Below are positions 35,032-46,898 of a stretch of 64,000 nt of DNA, one piece after another. Both the position numbers and the translations under genes were made by a program. The first letter of the stretch is position 1. Every line of letters begins with the position of its first letter. This stretch comes from Hemileia vastatrix (taxonomy: Eukaryota; Basidiomycota; Pucciniomycetes; Pucciniales; Zaghouaniaceae): positions 11,166,501 through 11,230,500 of the forward strand of contig JASXTE010000016.1 in NCBI GenBank assembly GCA_030280995.1. Reading direction: 5' to 3'. Under the pieces are notes generated by a model. That model was not told the DNA's origin, searched no databases, and saw only the letters and a list, made by a program, of their open reading frames with translations.

Positions 35032-35623
35032 ATTGGGGGCCTTTCCTCAAGAATTCTGTTATAATCCAGTAAGTGAAATTTTCAAAAGAAGGTGCACGTA
35101 TATAATATCCCTATAGAAATATTTGGATAATTACAACAGGTTGGGGTCACTTATATAGTGATTTCAGAAAAAGAAACCCTGTTATATAATAAAATTGAGA
35201 TATTGAATCAACAATTTTACCACTAATTTAACATAAAATTTTTATTAGTGGGAGTCTGTCAATAGACCAATTAAATTTGTGATCTTTGCAGATAATAAAC
35301 CAATTAAACTGATTAATTGTTTTCTTTTAACAGGACTTTTAATCTTTTCTTTTTATTGGTTTGTAATATTCATTAAATATTTAGAAAGAATCTTACTAAC
35401 AGTTGTTTTCTTTTAAATATAAAAACACACGGCTACATATTGTAGACCAGTTAAATCAAGTGACCACATAAAAAGCATATAAGACTTTTGGCACTTAAAG
35501 ATTCACTTCATACCAATAAGTAAGCAATAAAATTGTCTTCAGTGGTATTGATAAATACTGATAGAACTCCTTTTTGAAGTTTTTTATATCTAAATTCTCA
35601 AATTCTTTAAATTCCACGTGAAA
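35032..35623 (+). other. E leader with primer block ATTGGGGGCCTTTCC
   Basis: The block at 35032-35046 follows the LTR end directly and is the cleanest copy of the LTR-adjacent motif seen in A, B, B', D and D'. The rest is AT-rich and non-coding. Confidence 0.6.
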
Positions 35624-36161
35624 ATGTGTGAAAACAATGACATTGTAAGTAATAAGGCAAAACCTTATAACTTAAGACCTAGAGCTGAAAGACCTGTTAC
35701 AGGACATTCAAATGGAGGTCCAGGACTCTCCCATAATCAACAACACTCCACCAATGTCTCTGGAGGAAAGGGAAAAGCTTATAAAGCAGGTTTCAATAAA
35801 GAAGTCAAAAAATACATTACAAGAACAAGTTCACTCCCTATCCACCCTACTGAACACCTTGACAATAAGAGTCAACAACATAGTGGACCAGATCAACTAT
35901 CTGGAAAAGAGAGCAGCTCAAGGTTTCATAGAAGTCAACCAAGCTCTAGTGGACATAAAGACTCAACCACCAACAGTGGCACCCAACAATTCCATAGCAA
36001 CACCTCCAGCCCAAGAGGAGGACCAAAAAATTACAGTAAGCAAATGGAAATTGGATTGGTACGCCCAAAATTACAACAATCCTCCTCAACAAGGATCCAG
36101 CAGTCACCCTTACAGGGGAAAGCCAAGGAGAGGCAGGGGAAATGGGGTAAGACCTTGGTGA
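35624..36161 (+). CDS. E alternative-frame ORF1 protein, spliced
   Basis: Exon 1 is 35624-35644 (MCENNDI). Intron 35645-35702 is 58 nt: donor GTAAGT, acceptor TTACAG. Exon 2 (from 35703) is in the +1 frame and open for 152 codons: a coiled coil (LQEQVHSLSTLLNTL and onward), VSKWKLDWYAQN, basic GKPRRGRGNG, then RPW-stop. A second 58-nt intron (36158-36215) has donor GTGAGT, branch CTAAC and acceptor TATAG; after its removal the codon after Trp is again a stop. The protein is recognisably homologous to the A' and B versions although the overlapping Gag frame is not, so this frame is the conserved one. Confidence 0.72.
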
Positions 36162-39100
36162 GTCATCAAACTTCTTATGATCAATTGCATCAACCTAACA
36201 ATGAATTACTTATAGGTAATGAGATTGATAAGGAAATATTGGATATAATTGATAATGATTTAAAGGATTATTCATTTGAAAAAAATATGTTAAACTTGTC
36301 TTTGCACAAAGACAATGTAGATAGTTTTATTGATCACCAGGATAATGCTATTAATATTAAAATGGAATCAAATGATGAGTCTTCTGAGTTGGACACAGAA
36401 AAAATAGAATATTTTTTAAAAGAAAATCCAATGGAATCAAATATAATAAGTAAATTATTATTGAGAATTGAAAAATTGGAATAGTTCTCAAAAGAGTCAA
36501 ACAATAATACAGAAAAGGTATTATTACAGCTAACACAATCATTGAGTGCAACAGCCAATAGATTAAAAATTATTGAAAATTCAAATAATGAATTAGTCAA
36601 TGAGAATAAGGGCTTAAAATCTGAGATTAGAAATTTAGAAAATAAATTTAAACATTCTCAGAATATTACGGCTATTATTGAGGGATGTGTTAAATTATCT
36701 TTTTCAAATGTAAATGACACCCTAACTCATGAACCAGTAATACAGGATAGGTTACAAAGAGTGGAAAAAGAAGTAGCAAAAATGTTGAAAAATACTGAAA
36801 GAATAAAAGATAACACTTCTTATGTAGCAAGAGTACCTGTTTTCATGAAACATGCAAATGAAACACCAATGATGGAACATGAACATAGTATCATGGGCTC
36901 TGAGAATAATAAATCAGTAAAAGATGAAAAACATGATCATCTTTCTAAAGTAAGTTAATTACTCAATATTCCTCAGGTTAGGGAAGCAAAAACTAGCCAA
37001 AAGAACTTGCCTAAGTTAGATCAGTACCTATCTTTTGACGGAGATTCAAAATCTGATAGGAAGCAATTCATACAAAGAATTTATAACTTAAAAGTTTCAT
37101 ACAAATTACCTGATGAAAAAATTACTTCAAAGTTAATATCTTTATTTACAGATGTGGCCTTATTATGGTTTGAATCTGTATTGATTGAGGGAATTAATTA
37201 CTCCTGGAATGAATGGAAGGCACTAATTGAAAGGCAATTTGGTGGCCCAAAATTTAGAATCACTCAACAAAGATTGTATGAAAAGGCCAGATATAATCCA
37301 AATGCTGGAGATAAACCTATTGTATTTTTAATGAATTTAATAAAAATCATGAAAGCCATGGATCTAAAAATGGATTATGAAGAGTGGAAAGAAAAGACAA
37401 TATACAAGTTACCTATATCAGTTAGAGACATTATTGAAGCTAGAACTGAAACCATCAGAGATACCTCTGGGTTCATTAATATATGTAATGAAATATTATT
37501 AAACCACAAATATGAAACCAAGTATATTAATTACAGACAAAGTGTTGATGTGGTAAAACCTACTACAAGTAAATTACCAGTGGAGAAGAAAAAACCTTCA
37601 GCTCCCCTTGTCTCTAAAAGACAAGAGAATAACACTTGTTATAAATGTTGTGAACCTTGGGTTAAGGGTCACACGTGTAAGAAAAGAATAAATGTTATTA
37701 AAACCTCCCAGAATTCTGAACCAAGTAATCATGAAGATGAAAATGTGGAATCCAGTGAGGATTTTAAAAGTAACATATCTTATAGTGATGATGAAAATGA
37801 GATATTTGTATTAGAACAGGATATAATGTTCCTGAATGATGCTATACCTCATACAGATACATCTTTAACTTCCATTGAAGAAGCTGAAATAATTAAAGAT
37901 GTATCTCATGATACTTACAAAATAACACCTATCAGAGCACCTGCTATTATATGTAGAAGAGAAATGAATGCCATTCTTGACACTGGAGCTGCAGGTAGTG
38001 TAGTTTCTATTAATACATTAATGAAACTTGACAGTAAGTATAAGGAAAAACTAGAACCTGTTCAGACAAAGAACTGGAGGGGTTTTGGTTCAATATTAAA
38101 TCCAATTGGCAAGTACAAAACTGCTGTATTCTTTAAATATAATAATGAATATGTAAGAGCATTTTGTGAATTTGTAGTAATGGATAATATTAATTGTAGT
38201 GATTGGTTTATTATTGGCAATGATTTATTGACAAAATTTGTAATTAAACTAGATCCTGCAAACAGTTGTTTCACCATAGGAGTGAATGGTAAGAGAAAAT
38301 TCAAGATATGTTCTGAAAATTCAGTGTATGCCATTTCTCCTAGAGAAGAACAACTGCAAGTTGGAAGAACCACCAATGAAGTGGTTGAGCTGGAAAATGA
38401 AATCCAAAAGGCCTCTTTCAGTCCTCAAATCTCAAAAATTGAATAAGAAAATATTTTGAGATTGATTAAATCATATCCTATGGCATTTTCTCATGGTTCA
38501 AATGAACTAGGATTGGTCAAAGACCATGAGATGAAAATCTCTCTAAGCTGTGATTTGGATAATATTCCTGGCAGCCTAAAAAATAAACCTTACCCAGCAT
38601 CTCCTGCAAAAAGGAAAGATATTGAAGACAATATAAAAATGTTGTTGGAAATGGGTATTGTTGAAAAAGTGGACACAACACCTAAGTATTGTGTCATTTC
38701 ACCAGTATTGATCTCTTATGAAAAAGATAAGGCAAGATTATGCGGTGATTATAGAGCTCTGAATACATACACAGTAGATTATATTTACCCTCTACCAAGG
38801 ATAGATTCTATCCATGCTACTTTACAAGGAGAAAAATATATTTCCTGTCTGGATGGAAACAAAGGTTACCACCAGATTCCTGTGGAAAGAAATTCTCAAA
38901 ATTACTTATTAATAACCACACATATGGGTATATATAAGTATGTGAGAATTCCATTTGGCCCAAAGAATGCGCCTTCAGTCTTCCAAAAACTGATGGATAG
39001 TGTTTTTCATCAGGAAATGGTTGAAGGATGGCTATTGGTCTATATTGATGACATCATAGTGTTTTCAAAAACATATGATGAGCATTTAAATCACCTGAAA

Positions 39101-41475
39101 AGAGTCTTTCAAAGAATGGATGAAATTAATATGACAATTGCATTAAAGAAATGTAAATTTGGATTCCAATCTTTGAAAGTACTTGGACATGTTGTATCTG
39201 GATTACAAATTTGTGTTGACCAGAATAAGGTGGCAGCAATAAAAAACATTGGTATACCTAAGAATGTAAAAGAAATTCAAAGTTTTTTAGGTATGTGTGG
39301 ATATTATAGACAATATATAAAAAATTACCAATCTATTGCAGCTCCTTTTACAACATTAATCAGGAAAAATGAGGCTTTCATTTGGAATAATGAAAGACAA
39401 CACACCTTTAATAAATTAAAGGAATGTTTAATGACAGCTCCAATTTCGGGACTGCCAGATTTCACCTTACCTTTTATCTTGTACACTGATGAAAGCTTCA
39501 TAGGTTTAGGTGCTGCTTTACAGCAAAAACAGATAATAAATGGAAAACTATCTGAAGTAGTTATCTGTTATATATCCAGAACCTTAAGAAAAACTGAATT
39601 AAGGTATGGTTCCACACAGTTAGAATGTTTAGCCGTGGTGTGGGCTTTGGAGAAGCTTCATTACTATCTGGAAGACCAGAAGTTTGAACTTATAACAGAT
39701 TTAAGTGCAGTAAAATCATTGCTAAACATGAAAACACCTAACAGGCACATGTTTAGATGGCAACTAGCTGTACAAGAGTACAGAGGAAGAATGACAATCA
39801 CTCACAGAGCAGGAACATTGCATTCTAATGTGGATTTATTATCTAGAGGTCCTTAGCCAAATGATGCTGACAACCCAGCATATGTACCTGAAAATGAGGT
39901 AATACATATATTTGGGATTTATATAGTGGATTTAGAAGAAGAATTTATGCAAACTATATTAGAAAATTATTCATCTGATAAAGATTTGTGTAAACTATCT
40001 ACCATTCTTAATGATCTAACAAATTCCTCCATGAGTGCATTAATTAAAACCTTGCCTCCAAAGTATAAAAATGCATTGGAAAAAAGTAAATTATCAATTG
40101 AAGATGGATATATATATTACAGAAAAAAGTTAGTAATGTTATAGTATTACCACCTTCTATGAAAGAGTTAATGTTGAGTACTTGTCATGATGACATCTTA
40201 GCTGGTCATTTTGACTTTAACAAAACATTAACCAAAGTTAAAAATACAGCCTGGTGGATAAACATGAAAGAAGATGTACAAAAATACATTGAAACATGTG
40301 ACTCTTTTCAGAAATCTAAAAGATTAACTGGGAAGAGAGCTGGGTTATTACAACAAATAGAGCAGTCAAAAGCTCCATGGGAAATTATAAACATGGATTT
40401 TGTAACTGGCTTGCCATTAGCAGGAAAAGAAAGTTTCAATTCTTGCTGGGTAATAGTGGATAGATTAACAAAAATGTGTAAGTTTATCCCTACCCATAAA
40501 GAGGTATCTGCAAAAGACTTGGCATTATTATGGTTGACTCAGATGATGAATACTGCTGGGATCGCCAAAGCCATAATCTCTGACAGAGATCCTAAATTTA
40601 CTTCAGAGTTCTGGACATCTTTGATGGAAGTATCAGGTTGTCAATTGAAATTGTCTACAGCACACCATCCACAAACTGATGGACTGGCTGAGAGAATGAT
40701 ACAAACTCTAGAAGACATGTTCAGAAGATATTGTGCCTTTGGATTAGAATACAAAGACAATGAGAAATTCACAAATGACTGGGTAACATTAATTCCTGGC
40801 CTTGAATTTGCTTATAACAGCACAACTCATTCTGTAACAGAGAAGAAACCATTTGAACTCTGGCTGGGATACGTACCAAACATCCCAGTAAATCATTTAA
40901 ATAAATTACCAAGGTTGGATATACACCCTGGTACTAAACCCTTTATTCATATGCAACAAATGTGTAGAAAGCATGCAGAAGAATTCATAAAAAAAGCATT
41001 TGAATATGAAAAGAAAAGGTGGGATAAATCTCATAAAGAATTTGAATTCAAAAAGGGAGATGAAGTCCTCATATCAACACTACATTTTAACTTACAAGGT
41101 AATGTTGAATAAAAGGATCCCTTTGTAGGACCTTTTGTAGTAAATAAAATGGTTGGTAATAATGCAGTGGAAGTCATATTATATGCTCCATATGATAGGA
41201 AACATCCAGTTTTCCCCATCTCATTATTGAAACCTTACCATGTAAATGATCCTGACTTATTTCCAAAAAGAAGGGGAAGGCTTAAAAAGCAACCTGAAGA
41301 AATTGTAGAAAAAGCAGAGATTGAAAAAATACTCAAGAAAAGAATCCTTACTAAAGAAAAAGGAGCTGAGTATTTACTGAGATTTAAAGGGAAATCAAAT
41401 GAATTTGATAAATGGATACCTGAAAAAGAAATTTCTAATTTATCCACCCTTCTTAAAAAATTTAAACAGAAATAA
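35624..41475 (+). pseudogene. E Gag-Pol polyprotein, disrupted
   Basis: Same order as B: Gag, knuckle CYKCCEPWVKGHTC (near 37638), protease ILDTGAAGS (near 37974), reverse transcriptase with YIDD (near 39041), RNase H, integrase, GPF module, chromodomain (about 41310-41470). In-frame stops occur near 36482, 36956, 38444, 39854 and 41110, with a frameshift near 40138. In the integrase finger the second cysteine of the C-x2-C pair is phenylalanine (CDSF where relatives have CDSC). Clearly dead, yet most of the frame is still open, so decay is moderate. Confidence 0.92.
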
Positions 41476-41645
41476 ATTTCTGTTTAACCAGCTGAGGGGT
41501 TAGAAAACCAGTACTCATAATATTTTATTATTTTTTATTTCTTTAAAGTTTAATCTTTAATGCTACATAATTATTCTGAATACCTGAAAATTACAAATAA
41601 ATAAATAAAATGTATAGCTTATGATTTTTTTTATTGTTTTTTTTT

Positions 41646-41656
41646 GGGTGGGCGAG
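41646..41656 (+). promoter_or_regulatory. Polypurine tract of E
   Basis: GGGTGGGCGAG after a T-run, directly before the LTR; same position and style as in H (62557-62567, opposite strand). Confidence 0.75.
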
Positions 41657-42901
41657 TGTCAGCCTGTATATCCCCAGGACTGAGTAAAAAGTGCTTATAA
41701 TTTATGTTAAACACATGAACTATACATGGGAACAATAAATGAGAGTACACAAACAGTATACATAAGTAAAATTATGATAATACACAAAAAAATGCCATTA
41801 TAACACCTTATATACACGCATATATCCACCTTTTATATTTCTTATGTACTTAATATTAAGTTGGAGTATGTTAAGGTAATCTTAAGAACCTTAAGTATAA
41901 GGATACATAATTTTTAAGTACACTTAAAGCTGTTATATTCATTGTTTTATGCAAAAAACAAGAAATGCGCTTTATTTCACTTAAAAGTTTACTATATGCG
42001 CTATAAAATTGAGAATATAAAAAATGCGCTTTGACAGATCAATTGAGCTCATTTAGGACTATTTATTTGGCTATTTAAATGCATAAAAATAACACTTTTC
42101 AAATTTGGTGTTTTTTATGCCAGAAATGGCTTCTGTGTACTGGCCACATACTGCCTGCTTTTTTCCCGTGTGAATATCTTCATTTTTAGCAAAGTTAGCT
42201 TTTTCACACTATAATTACCCCACATTCTACGCCCACTATGGGGAAACACACTAAAATAGGCGACAGGCGCTTATTTAGTGTCCTAGCTTAATTAATAGTG
42301 CATTGACCTTGTTTATATGCACTAATTTCATTAATAACATCATTCTTGGCATCTTATTTCATCACCACGCTTAAATTTGCCTAATTTTAGTCAAGGATTT
42401 ACCCGTGCAAGCGCCTGCCAAGGACTGCATGTAGTTATCCCACATCTCACGCTCTGTTTTAAGTTTTTTGGTGGTTTCTCAGTCAATTTTGGTTATTTTT
42501 GGATGGGAATTTCACGTAGTATAATGTCAGGATTAGCCCCTTCATTTCTACAGTAAATCCCCCTTATTATTAAGCTATTATTAACCTTAAAAAGTCTCCT
42601 TTAGTCTTTAATATTAGGGGGTGTCAGTTCTGGCAAATCCGCACTTACAAATCCGCACTTAAATAAGTGCGGATTTCCAAAACACACTAGCCCCAATACT
42701 GGTGGATTTCAAAATGAAATAAGTCACTTATTTCACTCAAATCCGCACTTTCTCAACCAAAAGTGCTGATTTCACCATCAAGTCCCATTTCACTGATTTG
42801 TCAGCATCATCCCATTTATACGCAGCACTCCGCAGCATAACACTTCATAACTCAAAACATTGTACATCACTTACATCTTCATATCATATCATATAAGAGT
42901 T

Positions 42902-43519
42902 ATGCCTTCCTCACTTTCAAATCGTGATAAATTACATAAAGCAATGACTTTCATGGCTCTTGAACTGCTCTTGGACTCTGATTGCAATTCTGATTCTGAT
43001 CTAGAAGAAGATTTTGTCTTTTTATCAAAAATGGCCACGAAACGTTACCTTCTTCCCAGAAAGCCTCAAGTACTTCATACCCCCAAGTACACCATCCAAA
43101 CACTTCTTAAACTATCTACACCCAGTTTTAGACAGCTGTTCAAGACTTCTCAGGAATGTTTCCTTAAATTTCTTGAGCTTATTCAGGATCATTCCATATT
43201 TCACAATAATTCTCAAAAAGAACAACGACATCCTTCAATTCAATTGGCCATCACACTATGTCGTTTGGGTTCAGATGGTAATGGAGCCGCTTTGAAACGT
43301 TTAGAAAATGTCTTTGATTTAAGGTATTGTTCAGCTAACACTTATACCAAACAATGTATCACTGCCATCAACTCCTTTTAATCTCAACTTCTCACCTGGC
43401 CAACAAAAGAAGAGCGACTTGAATCATCTCAGGTTATGCAAGCAGAGGGCTTCCCAGGATGTATTTGTTTTATTGATGGTACTGCTATTCCTTTGAGCCA
43501 GAAACCTGCTCAAGGTTGA
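42902..43519 (+). pseudogene. HARBI1-like transposase, N-terminal part
   Basis: Open from ATG 42902 to 43381, then after one stop it continues in the same frame to 43519. The first part is helical (SFRQLFKTSQECFLKFLELI, LAITLCRLG). The later part has EGFPGCICFIDGTAIPLSQ, the hallmark around the first catalytic Asp of HARBI1/PIF nucleases. The C-terminal half with the other two acidic residues is missing, replaced by non-coding sequence with a duplicated CTGCATTTTATTGAAG segment (about 43617 and 43713). Non-functional. Confidence 0.8.
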
Positions 43520-44034
43520 AACAATTACTTTCACATTCTCGTCAAAAATTTTCACCAAAATATTTACAAGTCAAAAAAATTCCATATCTGTTTTAAAAAA
43601 TTTGCAATACTCTCCCCTGCATTTTATTGAAGCAAGGGGTGGATATCACCAAAATTTTTCTAAGTCATCAATTTCACATGTCAGATTTGAAAATTTGGCA
43701 ATACCCCCCCCCTGCATTTTATTGAAGTAAGTGGTGGAAGTCATCTAAATTTAATATAATTACATAAATTATTAAATAAATATCTAATATATATCAATTT
43801 CACTAGTTTAAAGTAATGACAATCCCTCAGCCAAAATGCAGATCAAATCTAGAAACAAAAGTTTGGGACTTTCCACAAGTATAGGCTAGAGGAACCCCAT
43901 GAAACAAATAAATGTTATCATGATTACCATTTATACAACACAAGGTCGTGGGCCCATTACTTTATTGAGGAAATTGATACATAAAAAATATTTATTAAAA
44001 ATTTACAAAAAATATAAAATTTTTGATGACAACT
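43520..44034. repeat. Spacer in F with duplicated segment
   Basis: About 50 bp around CTGCATTTTATTGAAG and GGTGGA..TCA is present twice, near 43600-43655 and 43690-43745. No gene. Confidence 0.6.
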
Positions 44035-44655
44035 CTAATCCCCATACTTTTTTGATCTAAATAAAGTTTTTTTAAATCGATTAACTTTACCTTCTTTCAT
44101 TACCTTATTGATTCTTTGAATCAACTTATGACTGATTTGAAATGAGCAACCAAAATGTGTTAAATCTTGACAGGATTCCAAACCAGGAGGAGCTTTGGTC
44201 GTTTGATGATTATCCTTAGAAGAATTCCAAATAGTTTCGATGATACCATTTCCCAAACCAAAATCAATGATGCACCGGTGGTCTGGAAAATATAAACCAT
44301 GTCATTTGATTTTAGCTGGAGATGGTATTGGTTGGCCAGTAATCGGTTTGATATATGAGAATATACCAAAAGTAAGAAAATTGGTGTCCTTGGTATTGGT
44401 GTGAATTTTATTGTGAAATCCAGAATGAGTGATAATAACATTAGCAAATAAAAGATATTTGTGGCTGATATCTTCCCATTTGGAGTCACACCAATTTGGT
44501 ATTCCATATTTGGTTGCAAGTTCATGATTTTTTTCAAATGCTTTATTGCAGTGCTTTTTGAGTTGAAGAGCAAGAAAAGAGTTAAAGGAAGGTAGAGTGT
44601 CCCATAAGCAAAAATCTTCATCTTTTTGAGCTTTAGTGATATTTGTGAGCAACAA
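44035..44655 (-). pseudogene. TET/JBP-like 2-oxoglutarate Fe(II) dioxygenase, pseudogene
   Basis: One minus-strand frame, broken only by TGA at 44302-44304. Upstream of the stop: WDTLPSFNSFLALQLKKH, GIPNWCDSKWEDISHKY, then GFHNKIHTNTKDTNF and LTFGIFSYIKPITGQPIP. In the same frame after the stop: HGLYFPDHRCIIDFG, NGIIETIWNSSKDNHQTT, THFGCSFQI. This is the layout of the fungal TET/JBP oxygenase family, which is expanded in basidiomycetes and linked there to transposons. The expected metal-binding HxD appears as HTN, so even without the stop it may be inactive. The distal His would be the one in NHQTT. No good ATG is seen; the N-terminus is probably missing. In intact relatives the reaction would be oxidation of 5-methylcytosine or thymine in DNA. 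Confidence 0.62.
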
Positions 44656-46353
44656 ATATATGCCTATATAATTGAAATGCCTAGATAATAATCATATAAG
44701 AGTTTCAGAATCTTTATCCTCTAAATATGCAATATAAAAATGTGAAATAAGACAAGTGAAATTTGGAAAAAAGGCTCAACTTCAAAGGTCAAAATCTCAG
44801 CAACCACTGAACCTAATTCAAACCTGTTTGTGGGAAATGAAAGATATTCTTTAGTAGAATCTTCAGTTAAAGGACATGTGATTTAAATAAACCTAACCTT
44901 AATTTGTTACATAAAAAAATGAAATAAGAATTTAAATTGGGATAAAAAAGGCTCAACTTTAATGGTCAATATCTCAGCAACCACTGAATCAAATTCAAAT
45001 CTGTTTGTAGGAAATGAAAGTTAGCCTTCAGGAGAATCTTCAGTTAAAAGAACATTAGATTTGAATAAACCTAACCCTAATTCCGAGTCTGATTTTCAAA
45101 ATTTTACAAAAACTTGAAAAGTGGTAATGAAGATGAGATCAAAAGGAGTTTTATAAGTTCACTGTTATCCAGATAAGAGTCATACATATATTTAAGTATG
45201 AAGTTTTCATAAAAGGAATGAGATATCATATAGGCATGAAAAAAAGGAGATGAAACTTACCTTGATTGAAAAGTAGGAAAAATAGAGTGAGAAAGATTGA
45301 TGTTGGAATTGTGGGGAAATTGAATATGGAGTAAGTGAAATGCATAAAGAATGTGCAATGTATGTGTTTCAATGAAATGGAGCCAAAAAAAAGTGAAAAA
45401 AGGGAAAGGGGGGATAATGACCATGCCAAGGAGGGATGAAGAGTAGGGTGATGGAGCTAAAAAAGAAAGTAAAGAGGGAGAGAAAAAAAAGGTTAATTAT
45501 ACCATTGAAATCCAAAATAACCACTTACAAAAAAAATTTAGATAAAAAAAATAAAATAAACAGAAAAAAACAAAAAAAATTATAATTAGTAATCAAAAAA
45601 TCAAAAAAAAGAATAAAGTGACTTACCTGGAGAGATGAGATGACAAAATGAATGAAACCAAATTGTTTGAGGGATGTTGGAGGAGAATAGGAAAAGGATA
45701 TGAGGGATGAATGAAAAAAAAAATCACTGACAAAATATGTGATTTCAGAAAATATGCGATTTCATGTTGAGCTGGTGAAAGAAAACCAATGAGCCATCCA
45801 AAAAAAAAAAATTCACCGTAAATTCCAAAAAAAATGAATATGCAACAAACCAAAATACCAACCCAAGTGAATGAAGTACACAAAGAGGACATTTGGAGAG
45901 TACAAAATGGTATAGGAAAGAAAGGGATGATGTGGCCAACATGTGGTTTCGAAAAAAAAAATCACAAAAAAAGTGCTGATTTGAGGTCAGAACTGACACC
46001 CATAGAAAAAAGATTAAGAAGTAGAAGAAATAAGTAAAAAAGAATGTAAACATGCCTGGTCAAAATATTGAAAATTTCAGGAAGGGGTGTGTGCCGAGGA
46101 TTGATGGGTAGGTAGCGAGGAAGGTCAGTGTGTCACATGTGACAGGGATGGGGTAAGAAAGGAAGGGATGTTTTGTGGCCAAAATGTGGTTGTGAAAAAA
46201 AACAGGAAAAAAGTGCTGATTTGAGGTCATAACTGACACCCTTTTTTGAAATAAGTGACTTTTTTGCAAAATTTAAGTGCTGATTTGTAAGTGCTGATTT
46301 GGTTTGAAATCCGCACTTAAGTTAAGTGCGGATTTGCCAGAACTGACACCCCC
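44656..46353. repeat. Right half of F: internal and subterminal repeats
   Basis: A segment beginning near GGCTCAACTT, with CTCAGCAACCACTGAA and GGAAATGAAAG, occurs at about 44773-44895 and 44948-45070. Two copies of a TGGCC...GTGCTGATTTGAGGTC block ending TGACACCC lie at about 45930-46000 and 46165-46240, resembling degenerate transposon ends. No gene is credible; the open frames here are low-complexity. Confidence 0.6.
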
Positions 46354-46898
46354 TATTATTGTTTTATACGCATATACTCTCTTTTTGTCTTTTTCTTTAA
46401 TTTTGATGGATTTCCCTTATTATTACAAGATTTTGGCAGTTGTTACTTGTCTAATTATGTCATGGATCACTAGGGATTTTTATGGGCAGGTCTATTAGTG
46501 GATTTGAGGAGTCATTAACTGTGTATTGGATGGTATATCAAGGGATTTATTGGGGAACTCAGTGTGTATAAAAGGAGGAGGTTTTTGGGTCTTGTTTCTA
46601 CATTCTTTATCATTTACAATTTACAAATATAACCAAATAAATTACTATACATATAAATTAGTACTTTTATAAGACTTTTGAATAGTATCTGAATTATAAA
46701 ATCTATTTTTCTACCAACTACAAAGATTGTAAGCCATATATAAAATTAGCGAGAATTATATTACTGAGACCTTTAATTTTGATTAAATTTAAAACTTAGT
46801 GGATTAGTACTACAGTATTCATATAGGACCATTTAAGTCTTCTAGACAACTGACCATTCAAGCTAGTTCACGTCTCTGTACTTGAGCTTAGCCTGACA

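Larger units (their letters stand above)
42617..46353. mobile_element. DNA transposon F, PIF/Harbinger-like, with TET/JBP-like cargo
   Basis: 3737 bp bounded by perfect terminal inverted repeats of about 31 bp that begin GGGGGTGTCAGTTCTGGC and continue to the GCACTTA block. It is flanked by TATTA (42612-42616 and 46354-46358). The empty-site sequence is visible in the H LTR (near 61600), which confirms the insertion. If the repeats are read as AGGGGG...CCCCCT the duplication is ATT; either way it is not the TWA usual for PIF/Harbinger. It contains a transposase fragment on plus and an oxygenase pseudogene on minus, facing each other. Confidence 0.85.
41657..46898 (+). repeat. LTR of E, second copy, interrupted by transposon F
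   Basis: LTR parts are 41657-42616 and 46359-46898. Removing F and one TATTA leaves 1500 bp, the same length as the 5' copy. It differs from the 5' copy at many more sites than the two LTRs of B do, so E is older. Confidence 0.92.

Noticed and set aside
45226..46269. Several 60-100 codon frames in the right half of F
   Set aside because: Phe/Leu/Ser-rich products of poly-A/T sequence on both strands, with no motif.
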